In this document: piece by piece, positions 25,488-34,306 of the stretch
Layout of the letters: each line of letters starts with the position of its first letter
Position numbering within the stretch: the stretch's first letter is position 1
Assembly (NCBI RefSeq): GCF_000026985.1
Contig: NC_017390.1
Location: 3,373,208 to 3,437,207 of the forward strand
Source: Erwinia pyrifoliae DSM 12163
GTDB lineage: Bacteria > Pseudomonadota > Gammaproteobacteria > Enterobacterales > Enterobacteriaceae
Direction: 5' to 3'
DNA length: 64,000 nt
The notes under the pieces: generated by a model
What the model was told of the DNA's origin: nothing
What the model saw: only the letters and a program-made list of their open reading frames with translations
Databases searched by the model: none
Made by a program: the position numbers and the translations under genes

Positions 25488-25958
25488 TTATGGCGCGGTG
25501 AAAAATTGCGCGCCGCTGCCAATTTTGCAATTCCAGCTGACGGGGGAAAAGACCTTTTCCTGCTGCTCGCCGGGGAATGAAGCCGTGGTGGGGTATCTTT
25601 TGGTTTCGATAAGCAGATGGTTATCCGGCATGATTTTATAACGGGTAAACTCCACCTGCGGCGCGCCTTCTTTATCGCTTAGCCGCTGATGATAGTCAGA
25701 AAAGACGATGTATTTATCATCGGGAATAAGGAAGCTGGCGATCTGCAGCCCGCCGATCATTTTAAGGCTGCGCGGTTTGCCATCGCGCTGGCCTTCACAA
25801 CGGTCGAATGTCGTCACCATCGTGACCGGTTTGCCGATGCTCAAGGCTGATTTGACCGCCTGATAATCATTAAGCGGGGTGGGTAATGCGGCAAGAGCAG
25901 TCACGGAGTAACTGCATGCACCCGCTAACAGAGCGGAAAGAAGTGTTTTTCTGATCAT
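25488..25958 (-). CDS. VirK-family periplasmic protein
   Basis: A 156-residue protein with a signal peptide (residues about 1-24, ending ALAA). The body matches the VirK family (Agrobacterium VirK type, about 145 residues): GKPVTMVTTFDRC, GGLQIASFLIPDDKYIVFSDYH and QVEFTRYKIMPDNHLLIETKRY, plus two Cys (C53 in DRCEG and C146 in WNCKIG) that may form a disulfide. Function of the family is unknown; members are often linked to host interaction. Divergent from ivy; no hrp box of its own seen. Confidence 0.78.
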   Translation of the reverse strand: MIRKTLLSALLAGACSYSVTALAALPTPLNDYQAVKSALSIGKPVTMVTTFDRCEGQRDGKPRSLKMIGGLQIASFLIPDDKYIVFSDYHQRLSDKEGAPQVEFTRYKIMPDNHLLIETKRYPTTASFPGEQQEKVFSPVSWNCKIGSGAQFFTAP

Positions 25959-26326
25959 TAAATACAGGCTCCAGTAAAGGGAATAGCATTTTCAGTAACA
26001 AATACGATCATAAAATTAGCCTGAAAAAGGGAGCGATGCAATATTCTCAGATCATGCGGCAAGCCCCGGATAAATAATCAAAAAAGACGCCACGTCAACA
26101 TTAAATGAAGCCATTTTGCTCTTCCAGCCCTGTTTCATATCGTACTCAATTTTATTTATGGCATTCCACTTGCTTTGTGGAACTTTTCTCTGCCCGTCAC
26201 CACTCGGTGGCACCTGAAGCGATGATGACTCTTTTTTATTTATCAGCGCCCGCCCGGCTGCGGCAACACAAAAAATCGGCTATCTTGGTCTGGATGTCAT
26301 TTAATCCAATGCAAGGAGCTTCGGTG
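25959..26326. other. virK-ivy divergent intergenic region
   Basis: 368 bp without a gene. It holds the near-consensus hrp box at 26179-26206 pointing to ivy. A frame open from 26105 into ivy would add 74 residues without any signal-like or family-like sequence and is rejected as coding. Confidence 0.6.
26179..26206 (+). promoter_or_regulatory. Candidate hrp box upstream of ivy
   Basis: GGAACT, 15 bp, CCACTCG. It fits GGAAC(C/T)-N15-CCACNNA except for the final base (G instead of A), which is among the less strict positions. It ends 120 bp before the ivy ATG on the correct strand. Confidence 0.55.
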
Positions 26327-26773
26327 ATGAAAAAGACACTTATTGCACTATTCCTCTCTTTCACAATGCTGTCCGCTTACGCACAAAGCGACCTTACCGT
26401 CAGCAGTCTGGCAACCCACAACGAGACAAAAGCCGCATTTGAAAAGATGGTGGGAAAACATCCGTTGCCCAGGTGGGTAACGGAAGGCGGAACCCATTCG
26501 CAGAACCGGCAGGTCAATATTGACGGTAAGCATTTCCTGGTGTTAAACGCCTGCAAGCCGCATGACTGCGCGGCGCAGAATATTGCCGTGCTTTACTCTG
26601 CTGAAGCCAAAAAAATGGCCGGCGTGTTTTCTACCCGGGATGACAAAGCATCCAGTCAAACGCTGATTTGGCTGAATATGGATGACGACCTGTCCATTGA
26701 TGGTAAGACGGTGCTCCTGGCTGCCCTGACGGGAAGTCTTGAAAACCACCCGGACCAGTTCAACTTTAAATAA
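26327..26773 (+). CDS. ivy: Ivy, periplasmic inhibitor of C-type lysozyme
   Basis: A 148-residue precursor: signal peptide 1-19 (MKKTLIALFLSFTMLSAYA), then the Ivy fold with its inhibitory loop CKPHDC at 76-81, the motif whose His enters the lysozyme active site. The start at 26327 follows AAGGAG at 26313. It protects peptidoglycan from lysozyme in the periplasm. A candidate HrpL promoter lies upstream, hinting at production during plant infection. Confidence 0.95.
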   Translation: MKKTLIALFLSFTMLSAYAQSDLTVSSLATHNETKAAFEKMVGKHPLPRWVTEGGTHSQNRQVNIDGKHFLVLNACKPHDCAAQNIAVLYSAEAKKMAGVFSTRDDKASSQTLIWLNMDDDLSIDGKTVLLAALTGSLENHPDQFNFK

Positions 26774-26782
26774 TCCTTTCAT

Positions 26783-26818
26783 GCGGGTGACAGAATGCCG
26801 TTCTGTCACCCGCGTTTT
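26783..26818. terminator. Bidirectional terminator between ivy and ampC
   Basis: A perfect 13-bp stem (26783-26795 with 26801-26813, loop TGCCG) followed by GTTTT, between the convergent ivy and ampC genes. Confidence 0.88.
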
Positions 26819-26819
26819 C

Positions 26820-28010
26820 CTATTTTGACTCGTCCAGCGCCTGTAGGATCTGCCAGGCGGCCGCTATGCGTTGCGGATTAGGGTAATTTTTGTTGGCCAG
26901 CATCACAATGCCCAACTGCTTTTCGGGAATAAAAGCAATATAGGCACCAAAGCCGTTAGTACTGCCGGTTTTATGTACCCAGGATGAAGCAACGGCGGAT
27001 TGAGGGGCTTTCAACGCGGTAGCTGGCCTTGCTTTCAGTGCGATATCATTACTGCTGTCGGCAATCACCCCAGCAGGGGAAATCGGCCAGTTCACCATTT
27101 CCCATCCCAGCCCCTGGTACATGTTGCCGACGCGGTAATAACGCCTTTGCGCGCTGGCGATAGCCATTGCTAATCCCTTGTTGTCAGAAGATAAGCTCGC
27201 CGGATTGATGTTTGCCTGCATATATTTCACCATATCCCCGGTGCTGGATTTCACCCCATAGGCTTCAGCGCCCAACATCCCCGGCGTGACGCGCACCGGC
27301 TGCCCGTCCTGATAACCCCACGCATAATCGGCCTGTGCCGAGGGCGGAACCGTGATAAAAGTCTGGGTTAACTTCAGCGGCTGAAACACCGATTTATTCA
27401 GGTAGTCAGCAAAGCTTAACCCGCTGTTCTTCACCGCCAGCGCGCCAAACAGGCCAATGCTGGCATTGGAATAATGACGCATGGTGCCTGCTGGCCACTG
27501 CGGCTGCCACTGCTGAAAATAGTGTTGCAGAGAAGCTGTATCGGTGACCTCATCCGGCAGCTGCAGCGGCAGGCCGCCTGCGGTGTAGGTCGCCAGATTA
27601 AGCAGGGTTATCTTCTGCCACTGCGCGCCGTTAAGTTCAGGACAGTGCTGCGCCACTCTGTCATTGAGATTAATCAGCCCGGTTTGCATGGCAACGCCGG
27701 CCGCCACCCCGGTAAAGGTTTTGCTCACCGAACCCAGTTCAAACAGGGTATGTTGCGTTACCGCCCGCTGATGCTCAGTTTCCGCCACGCCGTAGTTGAA
27801 AAACTGCGGCTGCCCCTTATACAACACCGCCACGGCCATGCCGGGAATGTGCTGCTTTTCCAGCAGGGGTTTGATGGTGTTATCCACCAGCCCGGTTAAC
27901 TGCTGCTGCGTCATTGGGGCAGCAACGACGCTAAACCAGGGGGTTACGGCAAGTGTGGTGCACAGCAGAAGCCTATTGCGCGTTTTTTTCTTCATCGGGT
28001 CATTTTCCAT
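26820..28010 (-). CDS. ampC: AmpC, class C beta-lactamase
   Basis: A 396-residue periplasmic serine beta-lactamase with signal peptide (about residues 7-31). Active-site motifs: S94-V-S-K97, Y180-S-N182 and K347-T-G349. Length is normal for AmpC (about 380). The second Met at 27995 (MKKKTRNRLL) is an equally plausible start and gives a more typical signal peptide. Divergent from ampR, so inducible expression by cell-wall fragments is expected. Confidence 0.96.
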   Translation of the reverse strand: MENDPMKKKTRNRLLLCTTLAVTPWFSVVAAPMTQQQLTGLVDNTIKPLLEKQHIPGMAVAVLYKGQPQFFNYGVAETEHQRAVTQHTLFELGSVSKTFTGVAAGVAMQTGLINLNDRVAQHCPELNGAQWQKITLLNLATYTAGGLPLQLPDEVTDTASLQHYFQQWQPQWPAGTMRHYSNASIGLFGALAVKNSGLSFADYLNKSVFQPLKLTQTFITVPPSAQADYAWGYQDGQPVRVTPGMLGAEAYGVKSSTGDMVKYMQANINPASLSSDNKGLAMAIASAQRRYYRVGNMYQGLGWEMVNWPISPAGVIADSSNDIALKARPATALKAPQSAVASSWVHKTGSTNGFGAYIAFIPEKQLGIVMLANKNYPNPQRIAAAWQILQALDESK

Positions 28011-28122
28011 TGGGTAACAGTAAGGAGGTTCCCTTCGCCGCGAAGTGTGAACGGATTGACCTGCGGTGACAAACGATTATATTTAGCAGCAGATAATAGA
28101 AAAACTTACACGAGTGATCCTG

Positions 28123-29019
28123 ATGCGTTCATATATCCCGCTGAATTCGCTGCGAGCCTTTGAAGCGGCTGCCCGATTATTAAGTTTTACTAAGGCTTCC
28201 AGAGAATTGAACGTGACGCATGCCGCCATCAGTCAGCAGGTGAAGGCGCTGGAACAACACCTGAAATGTCAGCTGTTTATCCGTATCTCACGGGGCCTGA
28301 TGCTGACCGCTGAAGGAGAAAGCCTGCTGCCGATCCTCAACGAATCCTTTGATCGCATTGCCAGTACGCTGGATCGTTTCTCCGACGGTCAGATGCGCGA
28401 AAAGATGAAAATTGGCGTGGTCGGCACGTTCGCCGTTGGCTGGCTGCTGGCGCGCTTGGCGGATTTTCGCCGCCTGCATCCACATATTGACCTGCTGCTG
28501 TCAACGCACAATAACCACGTTGATAGCCTGGCCGAAGGTCTGGATTACGCGATACGTTATGGCAACGGTGCCTGGCAAGGCACAGCGTCGCACTTTCTGT
28601 GCGATGCGCCGCTTTCCCCGCTGTGTTGCCCGGCGCTGGGCGCACAGCTGCGCGCGCCGGGCGATCTGCATAGCTTTACCCTGCTGCGCTCTTATCGCCG
28701 CGATGAGTGGTCCACCTGGTTTTCTGCAGCAGGTGAACGCATCCCCTCTCCCTCCCAACACATCATGATGTTCGACTCGTCGCTGACCATGCTGGAGGCT
28801 GCGCAGGCAGGGGCGGGGATTGCGCTGGCACCGCCGACGATGTTTAGCCATCTGCTGAACAGCGGGCGCATCGTGCAGCCGTTCAGCCAAAGCGTCAGCC
28901 TGGGCGGATACTGGCTAACCCGCCTGCAATCGCGCACCGAAACCGCCGCCATGCGTGATTTTCGTGCATGGCTGCTGGCAACAATAGCGACTGAAAGTTC
29001 GTCCCGCCCTTGTGGTTAG
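28123..29019 (+). CDS. ampR: AmpR, LysR-type regulator of ampC
   Basis: A 298-residue LysR-type regulator. N-terminal winged helix (PLNSLRAFEAAARLLSFTKASRELNVTHAAISQQVKALEQHL) closely resembles Enterobacter/Citrobacter AmpR, and the effector domain shares FTLLRSYRRDEW and FDSSLTMLEAAQAGAGIALAP. The ATG at 28123 was preferred to an upstream GTG at 28114. It controls the divergent ampC in response to muropeptides; the 112-bp spacer should hold its operator. Confidence 0.95.
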   Translation: MRSYIPLNSLRAFEAAARLLSFTKASRELNVTHAAISQQVKALEQHLKCQLFIRISRGLMLTAEGESLLPILNESFDRIASTLDRFSDGQMREKMKIGVVGTFAVGWLLARLADFRRLHPHIDLLLSTHNNHVDSLAEGLDYAIRYGNGAWQGTASHFLCDAPLSPLCCPALGAQLRAPGDLHSFTLLRSYRRDEWSTWFSAAGERIPSPSQHIMMFDSSLTMLEAAQAGAGIALAPPTMFSHLLNSGRIVQPFSQSVSLGGYWLTRLQSRTETAAMRDFRAWLLATIATESSSRPCG

Positions 29020-29171
29020 CCAGCGTGTTCGCGTCTTTTGTCGCGCTTCAGGCGATTTTCTCACCGGCTGCGGAATCAACCCATTGCGGGTTGCCTTAAA
29101 TGTTGGCGGATATCTCGCACTGACGGGGGTTTTATCGGGCAATAAGGCTATTTTTATTGGACGCGCTGAAA

Positions 29172-29465
29172 TTACTCGCGGCGATCCTCTAACTTAAGCG
29201 TTGCAGATTGGCTGTAGCTGTGCTCCTGTGAGCCATCGTGAGGAATTTCTTTTTGTTCTGAAATGCTTTCAGAATCAAATGTGTCCTTATTATGACAAAG
29301 AATATGTGCTGCATCCGTAAAATAGAATAGTTCTTCTTTTGCGCTTGCAATAGGTGAACAGTTCGCCGGACATGTCAGTTCATTGAAGAAATCGTTTGCA
29401 CGATTTTGCAAGTGAGTAGTGTGTTTTTCTACGCCGTTTGCATCATTTATCCTTAGGCTAGACAT
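29172..29465 (-). CDS. Hypothetical 97-residue protein (orphan, AT-rich)
   Basis: I do not recognise it. The translation is hydrophilic, starts MSSLRINDANGVEKHTTHLQNRANDFF, contains three Cys (ELTCPANCSP and HILC) and ends in a charged, Ser/Glu-rich tail. No signal peptide or membrane helix. Base composition is much lower in GC than the neighbours, suggesting acquisition. No convincing ribosome-binding site or hrp box is seen upstream, so it may not be expressed. The N-terminal composition resembles secreted effectors only in a general way. Confidence 0.45.
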   Translation of the reverse strand: MSSLRINDANGVEKHTTHLQNRANDFFNELTCPANCSPIASAKEELFYFTDAAHILCHNKDTFDSESISEQKEIPHDGSQEHSYSQSATLKLEDRRE

Positions 29466-30050
29466 TAGCTTATTTGCTGTATTCTTTACATTCAGATAAA
29501 GGAACTTTTGCCTATATGTAAGTTCAGGTGAACTATTTTTAACCTGTTTTAATTTTTTAAAAATGCGCGACCATGATTAAGTCCGTTGTTTCCTGTGGAG
29601 GAGCAGAACGAAATATGGGTGTTAAGCAATTAAAAAGATTAGGATAAATCATATTACAGTTCACTTTTTTAACTTATTTGAGAAACCAGTGTAAATTTAT
29701 TTTTCTGTCATAAATATCAAAAAGCGCTTAGCGCTTTCGGCATAGCCGTCGTTTTCAAATTTTACGGATGCGCAATAACAGCATAAAGAAAGCGTGGCGC
29801 AGCCTGCAGCTTATGGATAAGGGCGTAGCGCATTTTTGCGTATTCGCGTTATTCGTCTACGGTATAGAACCCCAACAGAAGTAGCCCTGCTGCACCAGTG
29901 AGATCTTTATCACAACGTTCAGCCCTTCAGCCCGCCAGCAAAACCGCTTAGCCAATTATCCCGCCGATTGCAGCCGATCTTTGCCACCATAAAAACTTTA
30001 TCAACACGCATTTCCGATCGCTCAGCCTTTTCTTTAAAACGGGGTTGCCA
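29466..30050. other. AT-rich intergenic region without recognisable gene
   Basis: 585 bp. It holds only very short frames and a small inverted repeat AAAGCGC/GCGCTTT at 29721-29737. It borders the btsT remnant and probably is part of the same decayed locus. Confidence 0.5.
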
Positions 30051-30440
30051 GTGAATAAAAATAGTATTTTTAATCATTTACCCTGGGCAATACTCGCCAA
30101 TATTGATGCCTGCTGCCTGGCAGTGGTTGCTCTGCGGCATGGCTGCTGGCCGGAGCGGTACAGGACTTTATGCTGCTGTTTATCTCTTCACGCCGCAATG
30201 GCACATCGCTCGGCGAGATAATCAAAAATGAGACGGGCGCCGTACCCGGTACTATTGCGCTATTCGGCCGTTTTCCGATCGTGATTATTATCCTCGCGGT
30301 ACTGGCGCTGATTGTAGTGAAGACACTGGCGGAAAGTCCGTGGGGCGTATTTACCGCGTGCGCTACGCTGCCGATTGCCCTGTGTATGGGCGTTTTTATG
30401 CGCTTTATCCGCCCCGGACGCGTGGGCGAAATGTCACGAG
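30051..30440 (+). pseudogene. btsT: btsT (yjiY) remnant, pyruvate/H+ symporter of the CstA family
   Basis: A GTG at 30051 opens MNKNSIFNHLPWAIL...CCLAVVALRHG, matching the N-terminus of BtsT (IFKHIPWVILGIIGAFCLAVVALRRG in E. coli, from memory). After about 30 codons an internal deletion joins, in another frame, the segment LLAGAVQDFMLLFISSRRNGTSLGEIIKNE...FIRPGRVGEMS (about 30144-30440), again BtsT-like. The rest of the about 715-residue protein is missing. The gene is a fragment that cannot make a transporter. Confidence 0.85.
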
Positions 30441-30516
30441 TACCGGGCAAAAGTGGCCGCTGGTGGTGCCAATCACATCGCCAGCGAGATCGCCCGGGTG
30501 TTAGCTGATAGCATCC

Positions 30517-30711
30517 TCAATATGCAGGCCCTAACAGGTGCCCATAACGCAAAAAAATTGAGAAGGAGATATAGCACAACAGCTTATGCGGCAGGCGCAC
30601 CGTCACCTGCATCAACGGGATAAACAGGCGAGTTTTGTTCATCAGCCTGGCAATAACCAGTAACACACACATCTGCCATAACAGCAGTAAAATAAAGGTC
30701 AACTCATACAT
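30517..30711 (-). pseudogene. btsS: btsS (yehU) 5' fragment, pyruvate-sensing histidine kinase
   Basis: From the ATG at 30711 the frame reads MYELTFILLLLWQMCVLLVIARLMNKTRLFIPLMQ...LLCYISFSIF, which matches the first about 55 residues of BtsS/YehU (MYDFNLVLLLLQQMCVFLVIAWLMSKT in E. coli, from memory), including its first membrane segments. It stops after 65 codons; the kinase domains are absent. Its end faces the btsT remnant. Confidence 0.82.
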
Positions 30712-31078
30712 TGTCTGCGACTCTATATTTCCTGCAGCAGGCCACATAGCCTGGCTGCTGCGATGTTGCTTTCCGACAGTTAACGAAATGCGAGCGGGTA
30801 CGATAACTATTCAGCCAAACCGCTATACTGCCTTGCTATCCGGCCATCACTCAACGCCTGGGCGATCGCAGCCGTCGCCGGGTTTTAAAATATAATATTA
30901 ATAAAAAATTAATATAAATAATAATTAACTATAAAAAACCGAAAGGCACCGAGTAAAGAATTGAAAAAAAATTCTGCGCCATCGCTTTACATGGTACAAG
31001 AGCGGGGTGTTAAACTACCGAGGACAATTTCCTTTCCGCACCGACGAGAAGCAACAATGCGGATAAGTTGTAAAAATT
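30712..31078. other. Intergenic region upstream of mdtJI
   Basis: 367 bp; after about 30890 it becomes very AT-rich. No gene is recognised. It should contain the promoter of the uORF-mdtJI transcript. Confidence 0.5.
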
Positions 31079-31177
31079 ATGGACAATAAGAGCAAGGCCT
31101 GGCAAAAACGTTCTCTCTCTCTGTTCTCTTTCGCTTTTAATCCTTCCGGTGAACAACACTGGCGCAACGCGCTTTAG
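31079..31177 (+). CDS. 32-residue upstream ORF (possible leader peptide of mdtJI)
   Basis: ATG at 31079, TAG at 31175; the peptide starts MDNKSKAWQKRSLSLFSFAF and ends GEQHWRNAL. It is preceded by GGATAAG as a fair ribosome-binding site. It lies 95 bp before mdtJ, with a stem-loop and a seven-T run between. I recall a small upstream ORF (mdtU) reported for the E. coli mdtJI operon as a spermidine-responsive leader; whether this is its counterpart needs alignment. Confidence 0.6.
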   Translation: MDNKSKAWQKRSLSLFSFAFNPSGEQHWRNAL

Positions 31178-31185
31178 TCACGCTT

Positions 31186-31229
31186 CCAGCTGTCATTTCA
31201 TGTTGCTCAGGCTGCCTGCTGGTTTTTTT
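31186..31229 (+). terminator. Attenuator-like hairpin between the uORF and mdtJ
   Basis: CCAGC (31186-31190) can pair with GCTGG (31218-31222), directly followed by TTTTTTT (31223-31229). The stem is short and the loop long, so it may be a conditional rather than a strong terminator. Confidence 0.45.
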
Positions 31230-31271
31230 CCGGCACGGCGCGTTATTACGTTATTTCGCGGAAGATAAATC

Positions 31272-31616
31272 ATGATTTACTGGTTATTACTGGCACTGGC
31301 GATTGCACTTGAAATCACCGGCACCCTGTTTATGAAGTGGTCCAGCGTTAGCGGTAATCCACTGGGATATGTGGTGATGTTGCTGGCGATCGCACTGTCT
31401 TATATTGCCCTTTCCGTTTCGATTAAAAAAATTGCCATGGGCGTTGCCTACGCCATGTGGGAAGGGGTGGGGCTGCTGTTTATTACGCTGTTCAGCGTGC
31501 TGCTGTTTGAAGAGTCATTTTCGCTGGTCAAAATGGCCGGCCTGGTCACCCTGGTGGCGGGCATCGCCCTGATCAAATCCGGCACGCACAGCAGGAGGCA
31601 GCATGTCAGCGTTTGA
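31272..31616 (+). CDS. mdtJ: MdtJ, SMR-family spermidine exporter subunit
   Basis: A 114-residue small multidrug resistance protein with four membrane helices; the conserved Glu in helix 1 ([19 protein letters not shown]) is present. The sequence follows E. coli MdtJ closely ([31 protein letters not shown]). With MdtI it exports spermidine. The mdtI start overlaps its end by 14 bp. Confidence 0.96.
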   Translation: MIYWLLLALAIALEITGTLFMKWSSVSGNPLGYVVMLLAIALSYIALSVSIKKIAMGVAYAMWEGVGLLFITLFSVLLFEESFSLVKMAGLVTLVAGIALIKSGTHSRRQHVSV

Positions 31617-31932
31617 GTGGATACACGGAGCCTGGCTGGCGGCAGCGGTGGCGCTGGAAATTGTCGCCAATATCTTTCTTAAATTCTCCAACGGCTTTCA
31701 GCGCAAGGTTTACGGCATGCTGTCATTGCTGGCGGTACTTGCCGCCTTTAGCGCGCTGTCGCAGGCGGTGGAAGGCATTGATCTTTCCGTTGCCTACGCG
31801 CTGTGGGGCGGTTTCGGCATTGTTGCCACCATCGGCGCGGGCTGGATACTGTTCGGCCAGCGCCTGAATGGTAAAGGCTGGGCTGGCGTACTGCTGCTGC
31901 TGATCGGCATGGCGATCGTTAAACTCGCCTGA
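31603..31932 (+). CDS. mdtI: MdtI, SMR-family spermidine exporter subunit
   Basis: A 109-residue four-helix SMR protein ([42 protein letters not shown]), nearly colinear with E. coli MdtI. It forms the heteromeric MdtJI pump in the inner membrane. Confidence 0.96.
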   Translation: MSAFEWIHGAWLAAAVALEIVANIFLKFSNGFQRKVYGMLSLLAVLAAFSALSQAVEGIDLSVAYALWGGFGIVATIGAGWILFGQRLNGKGWAGVLLLLIGMAIVKLA

Positions 31933-32036
31933 AGTCGCGTAATTGCTCTGGCACCGCCCATTTATTCAGGTGCACTGACTTTGGCTAAGCTGTAAAGTCG
32001 TGGCAGGGATAAATCACCACTGCCGGGACGTCAGCC

Positions 32037-32933
32037 ATGAGACAAAAAAAAGCCACGCTAATCGGGTTAATCGCCATCCTGTTATGGAGCGCTATTGTTG
32101 GGCTGATACGCAGCGTTAGCGAAGGATTAGGAGCCGTAGGCGGGGCCGCGATGATTTATACGCTTAGCGCCCTGTTGTTGATGCTAACGGTCGGCTTTCC
32201 CAGGATAAAAACCTTTCCACGCTGCTATCTGTTGGTCGGCAGTCTGCTGTTCGTCAGCTACGAACTCTGCCTGTCGCTTTCGCTCGGCTATGCCCGCAGC
32301 GACAATCAGGCCATCGAGGTTGGCATGGTAAATTATCTCTGGCCCAGCCTGACCGTACTGTTTAGCGTGCTCGTCACCCGGCAAACATGCAGCCTGCTGA
32401 TTATTCCAGGAATACTCGCCTCACTGACCGGCATCTGCCTGGTGCTGGCAGGCGATCGCGCCCTGTCGCTGACTGAAATAGCTCATAACGTCGCTTCTGA
32501 GCCGCTCAGTTACGGGCTGGCGTTGGCCGGGGCGCTTATCTGGGCGGTGTATTGCGTACTGACGCAAAAAATAGCCCGGGGCAGTAACGGAATCACGTTG
32601 TTTTTTATGTTGACCGCGCTGGTGCTGTGGGTGAAATACGGCTGCGCACCGCAGCCGGAAATGACCTTCAGCCTGCCGGTAATGGTCAATCTCGGGCTGG
32701 CGGCAATGGCGATGGGCTTCGGCTACGCCGCGTGGAATACCGGTATCCTGCACGGCAATGTTACCGTGCTGGCGACGGCGTCCTACTTTATTCCGGTGAT
32801 TTCAGCGCTGCTGGCGGCTTTTTTGCTCAACGCCAGCCTGTCGGTTAGCTTCTGGCAGGGTGCTGGTATGATCAGTATGGGATCGCTACTGTGCTGGTGG
32901 TCGGCTCGCGGTAAAACGCAGGCAGCGGATTAA
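32037..32933 (+). CDS. yddG: YddG, aromatic amino acid exporter (DMT superfamily)
   Basis: A 298-residue protein with ten membrane segments, matching E. coli YddG over its length (QKATLIGLIAILLWSAIVGLIRSVSEGLG; AIEVGMVNYLWPSLTVLF; AAWNTGILHGNVTVLA). It exports Phe, Tyr and Trp and some toxic analogues. Separate transcription unit 104 bp after mdtI. Confidence 0.95.
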   Translation: MRQKKATLIGLIAILLWSAIVGLIRSVSEGLGAVGGAAMIYTLSALLLMLTVGFPRIKTFPRCYLLVGSLLFVSYELCLSLSLGYARSDNQAIEVGMVNYLWPSLTVLFSVLVTRQTCSLLIIPGILASLTGICLVLAGDRALSLTEIAHNVASEPLSYGLALAGALIWAVYCVLTQKIARGSNGITLFFMLTALVLWVKYGCAPQPEMTFSLPVMVNLGLAAMAMGFGYAAWNTGILHGNVTVLATASYFIPVISALLAAFLLNASLSVSFWQGAGMISMGSLLCWWSARGKTQAAD

Positions 32934-33393
32934 ACGCCTGTGCACGGGAAGAACTCCGGCAGCAGGATCTGCGGGTGACAGCCCCCTTTTCTTTTGCGTC
33001 AAAAGAAGAGCAATAATCCGTTAGCCGAAGGTTCATCAATTCCATCCTGATGGTTTTCAATCGATACCGCTGGCCACATCTCTTATGTCACTGTGGGCCA
33101 TTTTCATTACTGCTCGCCGATTTTGCTTACCAGTCGCCAGATCCCCGACATGGGAATCCCTAATCACAGTGGCAGCCTGGCGGGCCAATCTGTGATCCAA
33201 CCGATTCACAACCTGGCGGCACAATGCGGCTGAACGGCTTCAACATTCATCAGAATCACGCTTGTGGGCTGAAAATCAGGCGATAATTACCCGCATACCT
33301 GACGGGAGAAGGTTAACCGGATGGCTTGATAAATATGCAGAAAAAGGCAGAATTAACCGAAAAATCACCAATTCAAAGAAGATACCTTTCATT

Positions 33394-33864
33394 ATGACCT
33401 TAAGCCTGCCAGAAATGAAGATTCTTGCTCTGTTGCAAAAAGATGCACGTATTACTAATCAGACGCTGGCCGACGAGATTGGTATGTCGGCATCACCCTG
33501 CTGGCGAAAAGTGCGCAAACTGGAAGACGATAAGGTCATTCAGGGGTATCGCGCCGTATTGAATCGCAAGAAAATTGGCCTCGGTGTCATGGTGTTTGTG
33601 CGCGTGTCAATCGACAGCCATAGCGAAACGCAGGCGCGCAGATTCGAACAGGAGGTGATGGCGCTGGAGGCGGTGATAGCCTGTTACAGCATCGGCGGTG
33701 ATGCCGACTTTTTGTTACAGGTGGTAGCCGGGGATCTCGATGCCTATGCCGATTTTTCCATGACGGTATTACGCCGCCTGACGGGGATCAAAGCGATGCA
33801 AAGCATGTTTGTTATGAAGGAAATTAAGCCGCTTGCCAGCTACCCGATCAAAGCCACTCTTTGA
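33394..33864 (+). CDS. Lrp/AsnC-family transcriptional regulator
   Basis: A 156-residue regulator: N-terminal helix-turn-helix (LLQKDARITNQTLADEIGMSASPCWRKVRKLEDDKVIQGYRAVLN) and the C-terminal RAM ligand-binding domain (from about 65). SASPCWRK resembles the YbaO/DecR branch. The start at 33394 gives normal length; the frame upstream to 33262 has no family similarity. Ligand and targets are unknown; neighbours give no clear clue. Confidence 0.9.
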   Translation: MTLSLPEMKILALLQKDARITNQTLADEIGMSASPCWRKVRKLEDDKVIQGYRAVLNRKKIGLGVMVFVRVSIDSHSETQARRFEQEVMALEAVIACYSIGGDADFLLQVVAGDLDAYADFSMTVLRRLTGIKAMQSMFVMKEIKPLASYPIKATL

Positions 33865-33973
33865 CATGCCCTCTCACAGCGCGAGGGTTTGGGCCATAAA
33901 GCGCATACTGGACATTTTACCGTGCAGGTTTATTCGCATAATGCCCCCTGTTTTCGCCCACGGATAAACTGGC

Positions 33974-34306
33974 ATGAAAAGGCGCTTCCCACGGTTAATT
34001 CTCACCGTTATCGCCCTGTTACTGGGGTGGTTCCCGTTGCGTACGCCAGCGCATGATGCACATCACGACGATGCAACCTGTGCGGCAGTAGTGGTTCCTG
34101 GCCCCCCGAACAACGCGCAGGATTTTACCGAGAAACTGCGTGCGGTGATGGTCAGCGAAAACAACGCCTGGTCGCTAAAACAGGTGGCCTGTGACGATCG
34201 CCTGGGCCAGCTATCGATAGCACGATATAAACCACTCAGTGACGGGCAGAAAGAGAAGTCGGCTAAAAACATCGACAGCTATATCACCGCGATGCAGGCA
34301 GCTTAA
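33974..34306 (+). CDS. Small secreted or periplasmic protein, unknown
   Basis: A 110-residue protein with a signal peptide (about 1-26, LILTVIALLLGWFPLRTPAHA-like ending PAHD), a His/Asp-rich stretch HDAHHDD right after it, two Cys and a helical C-terminal half. The His cluster could bind metal. Not recognised as a known family. An inverted repeat overlaps its stop codon. Confidence 0.65.
   Translation: MKRRFPRLILTVIALLLGWFPLRTPAHDAHHDDATCAAVVVPGPPNNAQDFTEKLRAVMVSENNAWSLKQVACDDRLGQLSIARYKPLSDGQKEKSAKNIDSYITAMQAA

Noticed and set aside
26105..26326. N-terminal extension of Ivy
   Set aside because: The ribosome-binding site and signal peptide support the start at 26327; the extension contains the candidate hrp box.
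28005..28032. hrp box upstream of ampC
   Set aside because: GGTTCC is present at 28027-28032, but no CCAC-type half lies at 15-16 bp spacing.
30170..30508. Intact 112-residue CstA-like protein
   Set aside because: It is a fragment of a much longer transporter, and the frame runs into unrelated sequence after RPGRVGEMS; the residues fit BtsT better than CstA.
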